A program made the translations under genes and the position numbers. A stretch of 40,360 bases of DNA, taken from the NCBI GenBank assembly GCA_018969185.1, contig JAGWYT010000012.1, forward strand, positions 1-40,360. Reading direction: 5' to 3'. Below the pieces are notes generated by a model. That model did no database searches and was not told the origin of the DNA. It was given only the letters and a program-made list of their open reading frames with translations. The stretch is from Rickettsiales bacterium (GTDB lineage Bacteria; Pseudomonadota; Alphaproteobacteria; Rickettsiales; UBA1997). Below, in pieces: positions 1-7,615 of the stretch (the stretch's first letter is position 1; each line of letters opens with the position of its first letter).

Positions 1-2
1 CC

Positions 3-611
3 CATATTTCTGAGAAAAAATTTCGAGAGATTTTGAAGTATTTTTGTCTTGATGAAACTGCTAATAAAACTTCAATTTATACAAAAACTAGTAGAAACAC
101 TATCAATAAAATTTATGACAAAATTCGACAAAAGATTTTTCTTGCCCACATAAGGCGAGAAGAAAAATCTTTTGGTGAATTTGAATTGGATGAATCTTAT
201 TTTGGAGCCAAGAGAATTAGAGATAAGAGAGGGAGGGGAGCTGTTGGAAAAACACCAGTATTTGGATTATTAAAAAGAGATGGTAAGGTTTATGTTGAAA
301 TCGTTAAAAACTGCACCAGAGAACAATTGATGCCTATTATTCAAGGAAAAATTCTTGAAGGATCAACAATTAATACTGATGGGTGGAAGGCTTATGATGG
401 TTTAATTTTAAATGGCTACACTCATCATCGAGTTTTTCATTCTCATAATGAATTTGCTCGAGGAAAAAATCATGTTAATGGCATAGAGTTTTTCTGGAGC
501 TATTACAAAAGAAGATTAGCCAAATTCAATGGATTAACGAATGAAAAATTTATTTTGCATTTAAAAGAAAGTGAATTTAGATTTAACAATAAAAAAACAA
601 AATTTGTATAA
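3..611 (+). mobile_element. IS1595-family (IS1016/ISXO2-like) transposase, 5' end cut by window edge
   Basis: The frame is open to the left edge. It reads HISEKKFREIL before the first possible in-window start (TTG at 33), so the true start lies just outside and only a few residues are probably missing. The ISXO2-like DDE domain is clear: ELDESYFG with the first Asp, followed by KRGRGAVGKTPVFGLLKR, then the second Asp in NTDGWKAYDG and the third acidic residue in NGIEFFWSYYKRRL. The N-terminal part (TSRNTINKIYDKIR) is the helix-turn-helix seen in the short IS1016 group, which usually lacks a long zinc-ribbon extension. The catalytic residues are intact, so the enzyme may be active. The element's right end should fall in the 40 bp before the next gene, where a TGTCTAGACCC-like end is possible but unproven. 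Confidence 0.9.
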
Positions 612-650
612 AATTTTGTTAAAAATTATTAGAGAAAATCCTCTCTAAAA

Positions 651-1493
651 TTGTCTAGACCCAAACTTTTACCAAAAAGCAGCACAACAAATTTTGACTC
701 TTTATCAAAAAATATTCTGATCGTTGAAGAGAGAGGATTTTTAGAAAATCTGGCAATGTTTAAAGATGAGATAAAGAATAATTTAAACATTAATGCAAAC
801 TTTGTTAACACCGAGAAAGATGCTATAAGAGAGCTAAGATCAAACTATGATTACGATTTATTGCTGATTGATGATGAAAATAAAGAGATTGTTGCAAGTC
901 ATTTGATTCAAAGAGTTAGAAAATTTCACGCAGAAGTTCCAATTTTGGTTTATAATGCAGATAGAGATAAAAAAGAAACTTATGCTGATCTTGGCGTTGA
1001 CGAGGTCATTGTAAAAAATCAGGTAGCTAATTTTCACATCATAAGATCAGTGGCCAAGTGGAATTTGATCAATAAATTGCCACAAAATCTGATTAGCTCT
1101 TTGGTCAATCAAAATAATCCCAAACAGATATTGCTTGCCGATGATGATCCAGTAAACAGGCTTTTACTCGCAAATGCTTTAAAGAGATCTGGTTTTGAAG
1201 TTGAGGTAGCATCAAATGGACAGGAGCTGCATGATAAATTTTTTGATAAAAATTTAACTCCTGATTTGGTGATTACCGACATTAACATGCCAATAATGAA
1301 TGGCGATGAAGTTGTCAGAAAAATTAGAAAATCTGGTCAAACAAACGCAGAGGTTCCAATTATTGTTTATAGTGGAGATGGTGAGAAAGAAAAAATTCAC
1401 AAATTTTTAAGAAATGGCATGAATGACTTTTTTGTTAAAGGAAGCGATGTGTCTCATTTGGCAAATCTTGTGAAATTTTGGACTGCAGCATAA
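651..1493 (+). CDS. Double-receiver (REC-REC) response regulator, possibly 5'-truncated
   Basis: Two CheY-like receiver domains in tandem with no output domain. REC1 (about residues 21-130) is degenerate in its acidic pocket (ILIVEE) but keeps a candidate phospho-acceptor Asp in LLIDDE (residue 74) and the Lys at 122. REC2 (about 158-278) is canonical: acidic triad LADDD at 164-166, acceptor D210 in VITDINMPIMNG, S241 and K263. Such proteins act as phosphorelay intermediates or single-domain effectors. The only upstream start is TTG at 651, an in-frame TAG lies at 630-632, and there is no obvious ribosome binding site. The transposase ends 40 bp upstream, so the original N-terminus (for example a sensor kinase part) and promoter may have been removed by the insertion. 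Family is sure; intactness is not. Confidence 0.75.
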   Translation: MSRPKLLPKSSTTNFDSLSKNILIVEERGFLENLAMFKDEIKNNLNINANFVNTEKDAIRELRSNYDYDLLLIDDENKEIVASHLIQRVRKFHAEVPILVYNADRDKKETYADLGVDEVIVKNQVANFHIIRSVAKWNLINKLPQNLISSLVNQNNPKQILLADDDPVNRLLLANALKRSGFEVEVASNGQELHDKFFDKNLTPDLVITDINMPIMNGDEVVRKIRKSGQTNAEVPIIVYSGDGEKEKIHKFLRNGMNDFFVKGSDVSHLANLVKFWTAA

Positions 1494-1827
1494 TTATCAG
1501 TTTAGTAATTTATTGGTATGCAGCTGATATTTTAGGATGTTTTTGTGAACCAATTTTCAAGGCATGATTGAAAATTTTCTTGATAAAAAAAGTTTTCTTG
1601 GGATGATTTTTGGTATCGGGAGTTGCACTGAATAAAACACCTAATTTCAGGAAATAAGCTGCAACACGGATGGGTTTCTGTGGTGGTGGCTCCCGATTCA
1701 ATTATTCTGCTATTTAGCCCTTCTTTCAACTTGATAGAACACTTCTTTTGAGATAAAATAAGCCGTGTAGAGCCTTATATTTATTGGCTCTACACGGTTT
1801 TTATTTTTAATCTTTTTAAGGTATTTT
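1494..1827. other. 333-bp intergenic stretch with several hairpins; possible structured RNA
   Basis: No convincing protein is seen; the two overlapping minus-strand frames here (1510-1701 and 1532-1729) lack any recognisable domain. On the plus strand there is a 9-bp hairpin near 1553-1577 (AATTTTCAA/TTGAAAATT). An 8-bp ATCGGGAG/CTCCCGAT pair near 1615-1697 encloses a further GTTGCA/TGCAAC pair. A strong terminator follows at 1763-1805. The layout would suit a small RNA read on the plus strand, but I do not recognise a family (not tmRNA, SRP RNA or RNase P). Confidence 0.25.
1763..1805 (+). terminator. Rho-independent terminator
   Basis: Perfect 12-bp stem CCGTGTAGAGCC/GGCTCTACACGG (1763-1774 with 1786-1797), an 11-nt AT loop, then a T-rich run. 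It closes whatever is transcribed from 1494-1760 or the response regulator, and separates it from the gene at 1828. Confidence 0.85.
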
Positions 1828-2022
1828 ATGTCGAGTGAAAACAAAATTGAGTTTTATTTTTTACGCGCGTCAGCAGAAAAATTTGCATCAGATATGAGAC
1901 ATTTTGCTAAGTATGCTGACACCTTTTCTGTTGAACAGCTTCTTGCGATAGTTTCATATTGCGATCACATCAGAGACAATATTGCCAGCGTTAAAAAAGA
2001 GCTAGAAAAAAGAGTAAAGTAA
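1828..2022 (+). CDS. Small hypothetical protein (64 aa)
   Basis: I do not recognise this 64-residue protein. It is soluble-looking, charged and probably all-helical, with a C-terminal segment (DNIASVKKELEKRVK) that could form a short coiled coil. An AAGG ribosome-binding-like sequence lies about seven bases before the ATG. It is bounded by a terminator upstream (1763-1805) and another downstream (2131-2169), so it is probably a single-gene transcript. That framing, plus a proper start, is the main argument that it is real. Confidence 0.55.
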   Translation: MSSENKIEFYFLRASAEKFASDMRHFAKYADTFSVEQLLAIVSYCDHIRDNIASVKKELEKRVK

Positions 2023-2130
2023 AACCACGACAAGATTGTAAAATTTTTAAGATGCCATTGATGCCCTCAGAAGAGATCTCTCAAAAATAATCAAAAGCAC
2101 AAATTCTCAAAACACAGATTACCATGTAAG

Positions 2131-2169
2131 AAGTGGTTGGTTCCAAAATGGAAATAACCACTTTTTTTT
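2131..2169 (+). terminator. Rho-independent terminator
   Basis: Stem AAGTGGTT/AACCACTT with an inner TCCA/TGGA pairing, followed by a run of eight T. It terminates the small gene at 1828-2022, which converges on hipA. Confidence 0.85.
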
Positions 2170-2183
2170 GATCTTATTTTCCT

Positions 2184-2210
2184 CAGCTGTTTCCATTTTG
2201 GAAACAGCTG
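2184..2210. repeat. 12-bp perfect hairpin beside hipA stop
   Basis: CAGCTGTTTCCA/TGGAAACAGCTG with a three-base loop, 10 bp past the hipA stop codon. Neither side carries a good T-run, so it is a stem-loop of uncertain role, perhaps protecting the hipA transcript end. Its tip repeats the TTCC/GGAA tip of the neighbouring terminator. Confidence 0.7.
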
Positions 2211-2220
2211 GAATCTTTTA

Positions 2221-3450
2221 TTAGGAACGATTAATACGTTTACCAATCAAGCAAATATTATCTACAGATACATCATATTCTTTAGCTAAAACTTCCCAAC
2301 TTGCCAGAGCTGTTCGTGTTTGATCAATAATTTCGGCAATGCGGTTTTTGGATAATTTGGCTTTTTGACCCAACTTTATTAAGTGATCATCACTAGGATT
2401 TTGTCCTTCTCCCATAACCATCGTGCTTTGTTCGCCTCGCGGACCAGATGAAAAAGTCAGATCATAAGCTGGCGACAATTTCCATTCGCCTTTTTGATTC
2501 ATCAAAAAACTGAAGTTTTTGGAATGATCATCGCGGTTATGAGCAAGAACGTTAAACACGGCCAGTTGATATAATTTTTCAATCTCGCGCGCATCACGCG
2601 TTAGTGCTGTTGTGAGTGCCACTAGATCTTCATAATCAAGCGATGGCACTCTGAAATCAGAATGCAAAAGTCCGCAAGCTGTGTGCATGTGGAACCGCTC
2701 TTTGCCGCTTCGGTCAAAGCGTTTAACTGCAAAATAACCAGCACCTTTCTTTGCAGGAAATAGATGAACATCCGGCATAGAAATGCCGGCTTTTTTAGCC
2801 ATTAAAGCGTAAACATATTCAATCGCGCCTGCATCATTACCATCTTGAGAATTGCTAAATTTAACAATCCAAGGCGTGTATCCATCAGGCAAATCGTGAG
2901 TGCCGTGAATAATATTTTTGTAATCATTTTTCAAACCAATCAGAGCCTTTGGGCGCGCACCAGCCGATGAGCCATTTAAAGCTAAAAGATCTTGCAAAAC
3001 TTCATCAGATGCTCCGTTCAGCACTTCTTGCGCTTGCTCGGCTAGTCGGTCTAGGTTGATGCTATCACTGTTTTCATTAGCACTGTAATCTGGTTCATAA
3101 ACAAGTGCGCCAAGACCATTTAATCCAACACTGGTCAAGCGATCTAGCGGTGTGATGTCAGAAGGTAAAATCCCAGATGATCTTGCAAAACGATCAAAAA
3201 GTAATCGACCCCATCCGTCAGGAAGGCTGTCGTTAAAAACTCCACCAAGTCCTTCAAACAAGCTATAATCAAAGCTAAATATGCTTGATTTAAGTGGTAG
3301 ATGAAATGGTGAAATATTGAGATTTTGCTCAATAAAGGAGTCGTGATATTGAAAGTAAATCTGGCGATTATTTATCGCCAAACGTCCAACAGGGATAATT
3401 CCAGCGCCAAAATTTAGACCAACTTTTACTTCTTTTGTAGAGTTTTTCAT
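2221..3450 (-). CDS. hipA: HipA family Ser/Thr kinase toxin
   Basis: Full-length HipA-type kinase (409 residues; E. coli HipA 440). Family members phosphorylate glutamyl-tRNA synthetase or other targets and induce dormancy; the target here is unknown. The N-terminal HipA_N subdomain includes SLPDGWGRLLFDR (about 75-87). The glycine-serine loop is GSSAGARPK (160-168), the catalytic loop HNRDDHSKN (304-312), and the metal-binding motif AYDLT (328-332). All catalytic residues appear intact. It overlaps the upstream hipB stop by four bases (ATGA), so translation is probably coupled. Transcription should come from the promoter at 3797-3825 in front of hipB. Confidence 0.93.
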   Translation of the reverse strand: MKNSTKEVKVGLNFGAGIIPVGRLAINNRQIYFQYHDSFIEQNLNISPFHLPLKSSIFSFDYSLFEGLGGVFNDSLPDGWGRLLFDRFARSSGILPSDITPLDRLTSVGLNGLGALVYEPDYSANENSDSINLDRLAEQAQEVLNGASDEVLQDLLALNGSSAGARPKALIGLKNDYKNIIHGTHDLPDGYTPWIVKFSNSQDGNDAGAIEYVYALMAKKAGISMPDVHLFPAKKGAGYFAVKRFDRSGKERFHMHTACGLLHSDFRVPSLDYEDLVALTTALTRDAREIEKLYQLAVFNVLAHNRDDHSKNFSFLMNQKGEWKLSPAYDLTFSSGPRGEQSTMVMGEGQNPSDDHLIKLGQKAKLSKNRIAEIIDQTRTALASWEVLAKEYDVSVDNICLIGKRINRS

Positions 3451-3755
3451 TTGCGGTTTCCTCTCTTGCGCGTTGGTTTTTTATTAGCTTCGAGCACTTC
3501 ATCAATTGAAGAAAATGCGGTAGTATTTGGCTCAATTGATTTGATAATATTTTCAAGACCACCCAAAACCATCTGTAGCTTCAAAAAAGCCTCTAATGAA
3601 ATAAGACCTTTTTGTTCAAATTTTCGTAAAGTTGGCAAAGCAACACCAGAGCGTTCAGCCAAACCTTGTTGAGTAAATCCCATTGCAAGACGCTGCGAGC
3701 GGGCATTTTCGGCAATCTTTTCTTGAGCTTTTGCAACCGTAGTAAGTAATAGCAT
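3447..3755 (-). CDS. hipB: HipB-like XRE antitoxin/repressor
   Basis: A 102-residue Cro/C1-type DNA-binding protein and the expected partner of the HipA kinase. The helix-turn-helix is at about residues 27-46 (FTQQGLAERSGVALPTLRKFE). The C-terminal tail is basic (KKPTRKRGNRK). In this family HipB neutralises HipA and represses the operon. Two palindromes lie in its own leader: TATAT-TAG-ATATA immediately before the ATG and CTAATATTAG over the -10 box, as expected for autoregulation. The stop overlaps the hipA start by four bases. Confidence 0.9.
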   Translation of the reverse strand: MLLLTTVAKAQEKIAENARSQRLAMGFTQQGLAERSGVALPTLRKFEQKGLISLEAFLKLQMVLGGLENIIKSIEPNTTAFSSIDEVLEANKKPTRKRGNRK

Positions 3756-3825
3756 TATATTAGATATAAATTCAAAATAGAAAAGGTAATACCCTAATAT
3801 TAGTATTTATTAGAACTTAAGTCAA
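3756..3825 (-). promoter_or_regulatory. hipBA promoter with two candidate HipB operators
   Basis: On the minus strand, -35 TTGACT (3820-3825), a 17-bp spacer and -10 TAATAT (3797-3802). The perfect palindrome CTAATATTAG (3794-3803) covers the -10 box. A second, TATAT-TAG-ATATA (3756-3768), abuts the hipB ATG. Their placement would block polymerase and ribosome. The sequences are seen; repressor binding is inferred. Confidence 0.65.
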
Positions 3826-3989
3826 TAAATTTTACTTTTTTAAAAGATTACTACTTTTCTTTTTCATAAATACCTGATAGCCTCTCAACTTAGGCAAATT
3901 TTAAGCACTTATTTTTTCATGTACAAACCCATGCACAAAGGGGATTACAAAAAAGATTAACCCGCTAAAATCAAAGCCTCACGGGAGTT

Positions 3990-4013
3990 GTTCAAATCCA
4001 GCCCCCGCAACCA
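3990..4013 (+). other. 3'-terminal fragment of initiator tRNA(fMet); candidate attachment-site scar
   Basis: From the T-loop on (GTTCAAATCC then AGCCCCCGCAACCA), the sequence is the standard 3' end of bacterial tRNA(fMet), including the encoded CCA. The T-stem 5' strand (AGTTG) no longer pairs with CCAGC, and no anticodon or D arm is present, so this is not a functional tRNA. Tyrosine integrases use exactly this tRNA portion as att core and leave such copies at the far end of an island. Confidence 0.65.
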
Positions 4014-4068
4014 ATTATTTCTAAGATTCACAGCTTTTCACACTTCTGATAAAATTCTTCGGGGATCC

Positions 4069-4113
4069 TTTAGAGATATCTTTGAAATTTACTACTATAC
4101 TGTTCCCTGATTT
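4069..4113 (+). repeat. Dispersed ~45-bp repeat, copy A
   Basis: It starts TTTAGAGATATC and ends TATACTGTTCCCTGATTT. It aligns with 10417-10462 with the first 12 bases identical and 16 of the last 18 identical. It may be the end of a mobile element or a recombination junction. Confidence 0.55.
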
Positions 4114-4263
4114 CTAAACTGCTCATGAACATTGAAATATTCTTTTAAAAACTCTGGCAAAGTATTTTTTAAGATAGCAATGTTCGTCTATTATTGTTTA
4201 ACTTTTAATTTACTCTACTAAACCAGAGTTGAATAAAAAATTAATTTTCTACCTCAAGTAAAG

Positions 4264-5481
4264 CTATCTATTCTTTAAATCAGAAAAAATTATACTATCC
4301 AACTTATTAGATGTTTTTGGATGACGAATTGTGCGTTTTAAAACATAATCAAAAAGTAGCGGATTATATTGATAAATCTCGTTTAAATATTGGCGTTCTT
4401 GTTTGGTTATCATACCATATTTTACCAAGGATTTTGTTTGAATAATAATATTAATTGCAGGTAATGGATAATCGCTGCCATTAACCAATCTTTTGTGTAA
4501 ATTGGGATTTTCTAAAATAGTTAGAAGTGGAGTTGGTAAGCGGTTGAATTGTGTTGTTGCTGAGATTTCTCCAAATAAAAAACCTTCATATTTTTTCTCA
4601 TTCATCAATCGCATAAAAAGTTCAAAACTTGGCACTTTTTTATTTCCATTATCCAAATCTTCATCACTGCCAAGACTGGCACAATGCGCCATAACAACCC
4701 TCACTCCCATATCAAGTGGACGTCTAAATAACAAAGGGTTTCCTAACTTTTGATCTTCATCAGCTTCAACCGCCTGCTCTTCTCCAACATGAGTTAGCAA
4801 AATCATGTTATGTTTTTTCATCATCTTATAATATTCATCAAGACGCGGATTTGAAGCATCAATGCCTTGAGCATTTGGCAGCCATTTAATCCACTTAACA
4901 CCTTTTTTCGCCCATTTTTCTAACTCTTTAACTGCATCCCTACGATAAGGATGAACGGAAATTACAGGAACAAAAAGATTGGGATATTTTTCATAAAACT
5001 TAAACATGTAGTCGTTAGAAACGTAAAATTCGCTTTTGGCATTGTTAATCGTTCCGTCAGAATTATAGTTATGATCGAAAGCCAAAATATGAAATTTACC
5101 ATGATTTTTATTACTCTTAATAAGGTGAACAAGGCGTTCAATATATTCTGCATTGGCATTTTTTATATCATCAACTCCAGCTGCACTTAAATAAATTTTA
5201 GTTTTGATTCTGTGAAATGGATGAAACCAAGACAGCATTTTTGGATTAACTTCTGTTCCAACTTTTTTATCAATACCAACAAGATGAACGTGATGATCGT
5301 GCAAATTTTGTGGATCAACATCTGCATAAGCACTTTCAATTAGCTTCTTTGCGCCATCGCTAATATTTTTTTCTAACTCTTCAGGTTGACCAGCAAAATT
5401 GCCGCCAAGATTAGCAAAGTTACAACAGAAAATTATAAGAATAGCCGATGTTAGCAGAGTTTTAATTTTGGTGGATTTCAT
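4264..5481 (-). CDS. Exported amidohydrolase-family metal-dependent hydrolase
   Basis: TIM-barrel amidohydrolase (405 residues) of the amidohydrolase-2 type; the substrate is unknown. The metal ligands are visible: HVH (64-66) on strand 1, H231 in LLTHVGEE, H266 in VMAHCAS, and D337 in NGSDYPLPA. The N-terminus (LLTSAILIIFCCN) is a hydrophobic export signal with a possible lipobox ending at Cys19 or Cys20, placing the enzyme in the periplasm or on a membrane. It is the last gene of the TetR-lipase-lplT-aas operon, starting four bases after the aas stop. This suggests a role in processing a headgroup or fragment released during lipid turnover, but that is inference from context only. Confidence 0.8.
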   Translation of the reverse strand: MKSTKIKTLLTSAILIIFCCNFANLGGNFAGQPEELEKNISDGAKKLIESAYADVDPQNLHDHHVHLVGIDKKVGTEVNPKMLSWFHPFHRIKTKIYLSAAGVDDIKNANAEYIERLVHLIKSNKNHGKFHILAFDHNYNSDGTINNAKSEFYVSNDYMFKFYEKYPNLFVPVISVHPYRRDAVKELEKWAKKGVKWIKWLPNAQGIDASNPRLDEYYKMMKKHNMILLTHVGEEQAVEADEDQKLGNPLLFRRPLDMGVRVVMAHCASLGSDEDLDNGNKKVPSFELFMRLMNEKKYEGFLFGEISATTQFNRLPTPLLTILENPNLHKRLVNGSDYPLPAINIIIQTKSLVKYGMITKQERQYLNEIYQYNPLLFDYVLKRTIRHPKTSNKLDSIIFSDLKNR

Positions 5482-5485
5482 AAAG

Positions 5486-7615
5486 TTATTCTTTGTTAAT
5501 TAGTTCTTTAACAGCAACATAATCAACCTTTCCAGTTCCAAGAAGCGGTAATTTTTCAACCACAATAATTTCTTTCGGAACAGAAAGTTCAGTAATCTGA
5601 TTTTCTTTAAAATAAGCAGAAATATCAGCGCGTTTTAAAGTTTGGCTGGTGGTCATCAAAATTAATTGTTCGCCTTTTTTAGGATCAGGAATTGCCATAA
5701 TTGCATGTGCTGATTTTGGGTCAATTTTGGCTATGTTAACTTCAGTTGCAGTTAGAGAAACCATTTCACCAGCAATTTTAGCAAAACGTTTGGCGCGCCC
5801 CTTTATTGAAACATAACCTTTATCATCAATTGCAACAATGTCTCCTGTGTCATACCAACCATCTTGTGTTGGTGTAATAACACCTGGATTTGATGACAGC
5901 AAATAACCTTTCATAATATTTGGTCCACTCACTAAAAGTTTTTTACCCTCAGTAATTCCAGAAATTTCTTCAAATTTAGCTTTGATCCCTGGCATCAATC
6001 TTCCAACAGTTCCCGGTTTATTATGCATTGGCGTGTTGGTTGAAAGTGCTGGTGCAGTTTCGGTTGCACCGTAGCCTTCAAAAATTCTTACGCCGAATTT
6101 TTCTGACCAAATTTTACGTGTTTCTTCGTCGAGTTTTTCGGCGCCGGCAAAGACGTAACGAATTGAATAAAAATCGTAAGCGTTAGCAAAACGAGCATAG
6201 TTGGAAAGGAAAGTGTTGGTACCAAACATAATTGTGGCGTTGGTGTCGTAAACCAATTCTGGCACAATGCGATAATGAAGTGGCGATGGATAAAAGAAGG
6301 TTTTTATTCCTGATAAAATTGGCAATAAAGTTCCGCCAGTTAAACCAAAAGAATGAAAAATTGGTAGTGCGTTAAATACAGTATCTTTGCTTGAGAAATC
6401 AACGCGGGACGCAAGCTGAAAACGATTAGCTTGAATATTTTCGTGACTCAAAACCACACCTTTTGGAGTTCCTTCTGAACCAGAAGTGAAAAGAATTACA
6501 GCAGGATTTTGAGCTGAAGTTGGTTGGTAAAATTTTTGCGCAAAACATGCTTTAAAAAGACCACAAATTTTATCTAAAAACCCAATCTTTTTGGCAATAT
6601 CTTCAAGATAAATTATTCTGATTTTTTCGTTCTCCGCCGCTTCAACAAGCTTTTGTAACTTTGCTGTTTCGATAAATTTTTTAGCAGTAAAAATGGTTTT
6701 AATTTTTGCCACCTGACAAGCAGCAATAAAGTTTGCGCCACCAGTTGAAAAGTTGATCATTGCTGGCACGCAATTTATTGATTGCATCGCAAAGAATGTT
6801 ACAATGCTGGTATTCATATTTGGTAACATCAAACCAACATATTCTCCAACTGATGTTTCTTTGGCAATTTGCTTTCCAAGAATAAAACTACGCGCAATTA
6901 GTTGTTTGTAAGAAAGTGGCTTTCGCTCAACATCAACAATAATTTGATGATTTTTTCCGTGAATTTTTGCAGCGTCTATTAGCGAAGAAAATAAAGTTTT
7001 TTTGTAATCTGAGCTTTCAAATAACATTTCAGTCATAATGTCGTAAAGCTTGTCAGAGTTAGCTTTACGACGATCACGTCCAATAATTTCTTTCGCAACT
7101 TCAAATTTTTGTGGTGCTAAAATTGTAATCGTAACTTTTGGAAAAGTATGAATTTTCACCCTACCCTTTAAACGTGAAAATGGTGAAAATTGCGCACCAT
7201 CAAGACGAACTGGCAAAATCATAGCCTCACTTTTATCAGCAATCATTCCAGGGCCTTCGTAAATCTTCATCAATGAGCCAGTCACGGTGATTCTTCCTTC
7301 AGGAAAAATTACGCATTTTTTATCTTTTTTAATTTCGTTAATTAGGCTTTTAACCGCCATTGGATTAGTTGGATCAAGAGCAAAAGTTTCTGCCAAGGAA
7401 AGAAAAGGTTTCATCCACCATTGTTTTGAAATAAAAGTATTTATAGCAAACATTGGATTATCTGGAAGAAAAACAGCCAGCAAAATTGCGTCCAAAAATG
7501 ACAAATGATTAGCAACAATCAAAACGCGATTCCCAGCTTTTTGGTAATTCTCCAAACCTTTGATCTCAACTTTGTAAAGTTTGGTTAATGTAAAGCGAAG
7601 TAAGTTTTTAAGCAT
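5486..7615 (-). CDS. aas: Bifunctional 2-acyl-GPE acyltransferase / acyl-ACP synthetase
   Basis: Aas-type fusion (709 residues; E. coli 719). The N-terminal PlsC-like acyltransferase domain has the HX4D box NHLSFLD (H37, D42) and PEGRI (105-109). The C-terminal acyl-activating domain has the P-loop TSGSEGTPKG, then GYGATETAP, DGWYDTGD and the hinge KGRAKRFAKIAGE. The known role is to re-acylate lysophosphatidylethanolamine at the inner face of the inner membrane, using fatty acid loaded on ACP. Its start overlaps the lplT stop by eight bases, matching the conserved lplT-aas pairing and assuring the call. Confidence 0.93.
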   Translation of the reverse strand: MLKNLLRFTLTKLYKVEIKGLENYQKAGNRVLIVANHLSFLDAILLAVFLPDNPMFAINTFISKQWWMKPFLSLAETFALDPTNPMAVKSLINEIKKDKKCVIFPEGRITVTGSLMKIYEGPGMIADKSEAMILPVRLDGAQFSPFSRLKGRVKIHTFPKVTITILAPQKFEVAKEIIGRDRRKANSDKLYDIMTEMLFESSDYKKTLFSSLIDAAKIHGKNHQIIVDVERKPLSYKQLIARSFILGKQIAKETSVGEYVGLMLPNMNTSIVTFFAMQSINCVPAMINFSTGGANFIAACQVAKIKTIFTAKKFIETAKLQKLVEAAENEKIRIIYLEDIAKKIGFLDKICGLFKACFAQKFYQPTSAQNPAVILFTSGSEGTPKGVVLSHENIQANRFQLASRVDFSSKDTVFNALPIFHSFGLTGGTLLPILSGIKTFFYPSPLHYRIVPELVYDTNATIMFGTNTFLSNYARFANAYDFYSIRYVFAGAEKLDEETRKIWSEKFGVRIFEGYGATETAPALSTNTPMHNKPGTVGRLMPGIKAKFEEISGITEGKKLLVSGPNIMKGYLLSSNPGVITPTQDGWYDTGDIVAIDDKGYVSIKGRAKRFAKIAGEMVSLTATEVNIAKIDPKSAHAIMAIPDPKKGEQLILMTTSQTLKRADISAYFKENQITELSVPKEIIVVEKLPLLGTGKVDYVAVKELINKE

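Larger units (their letters stand above)
3826..4263. other. Gene-free accessory stretch between hipBA and amidohydrolase
   Basis: No open frame with coding character. It holds the tRNA(fMet) 3'-end relic (3990-4013) and one copy of a roughly 45-bp repeat (4069-4113). The rest shows nothing recognisable. Confidence 0.6.

Noticed and set aside
1510-1729. Two overlapping minus-strand frames of about 64 codons
   Set aside because: No domain, no ribosome binding site, and they overlap the structured stretch and each other.
3961-4160. Circularly permuted tmRNA or complete tRNA ending at 4013
   Set aside because: The CCA-ending sequence matches tRNA(fMet), the T-stem does not pair, no anticodon arm precedes it, and no tmRNA 5' half follows.
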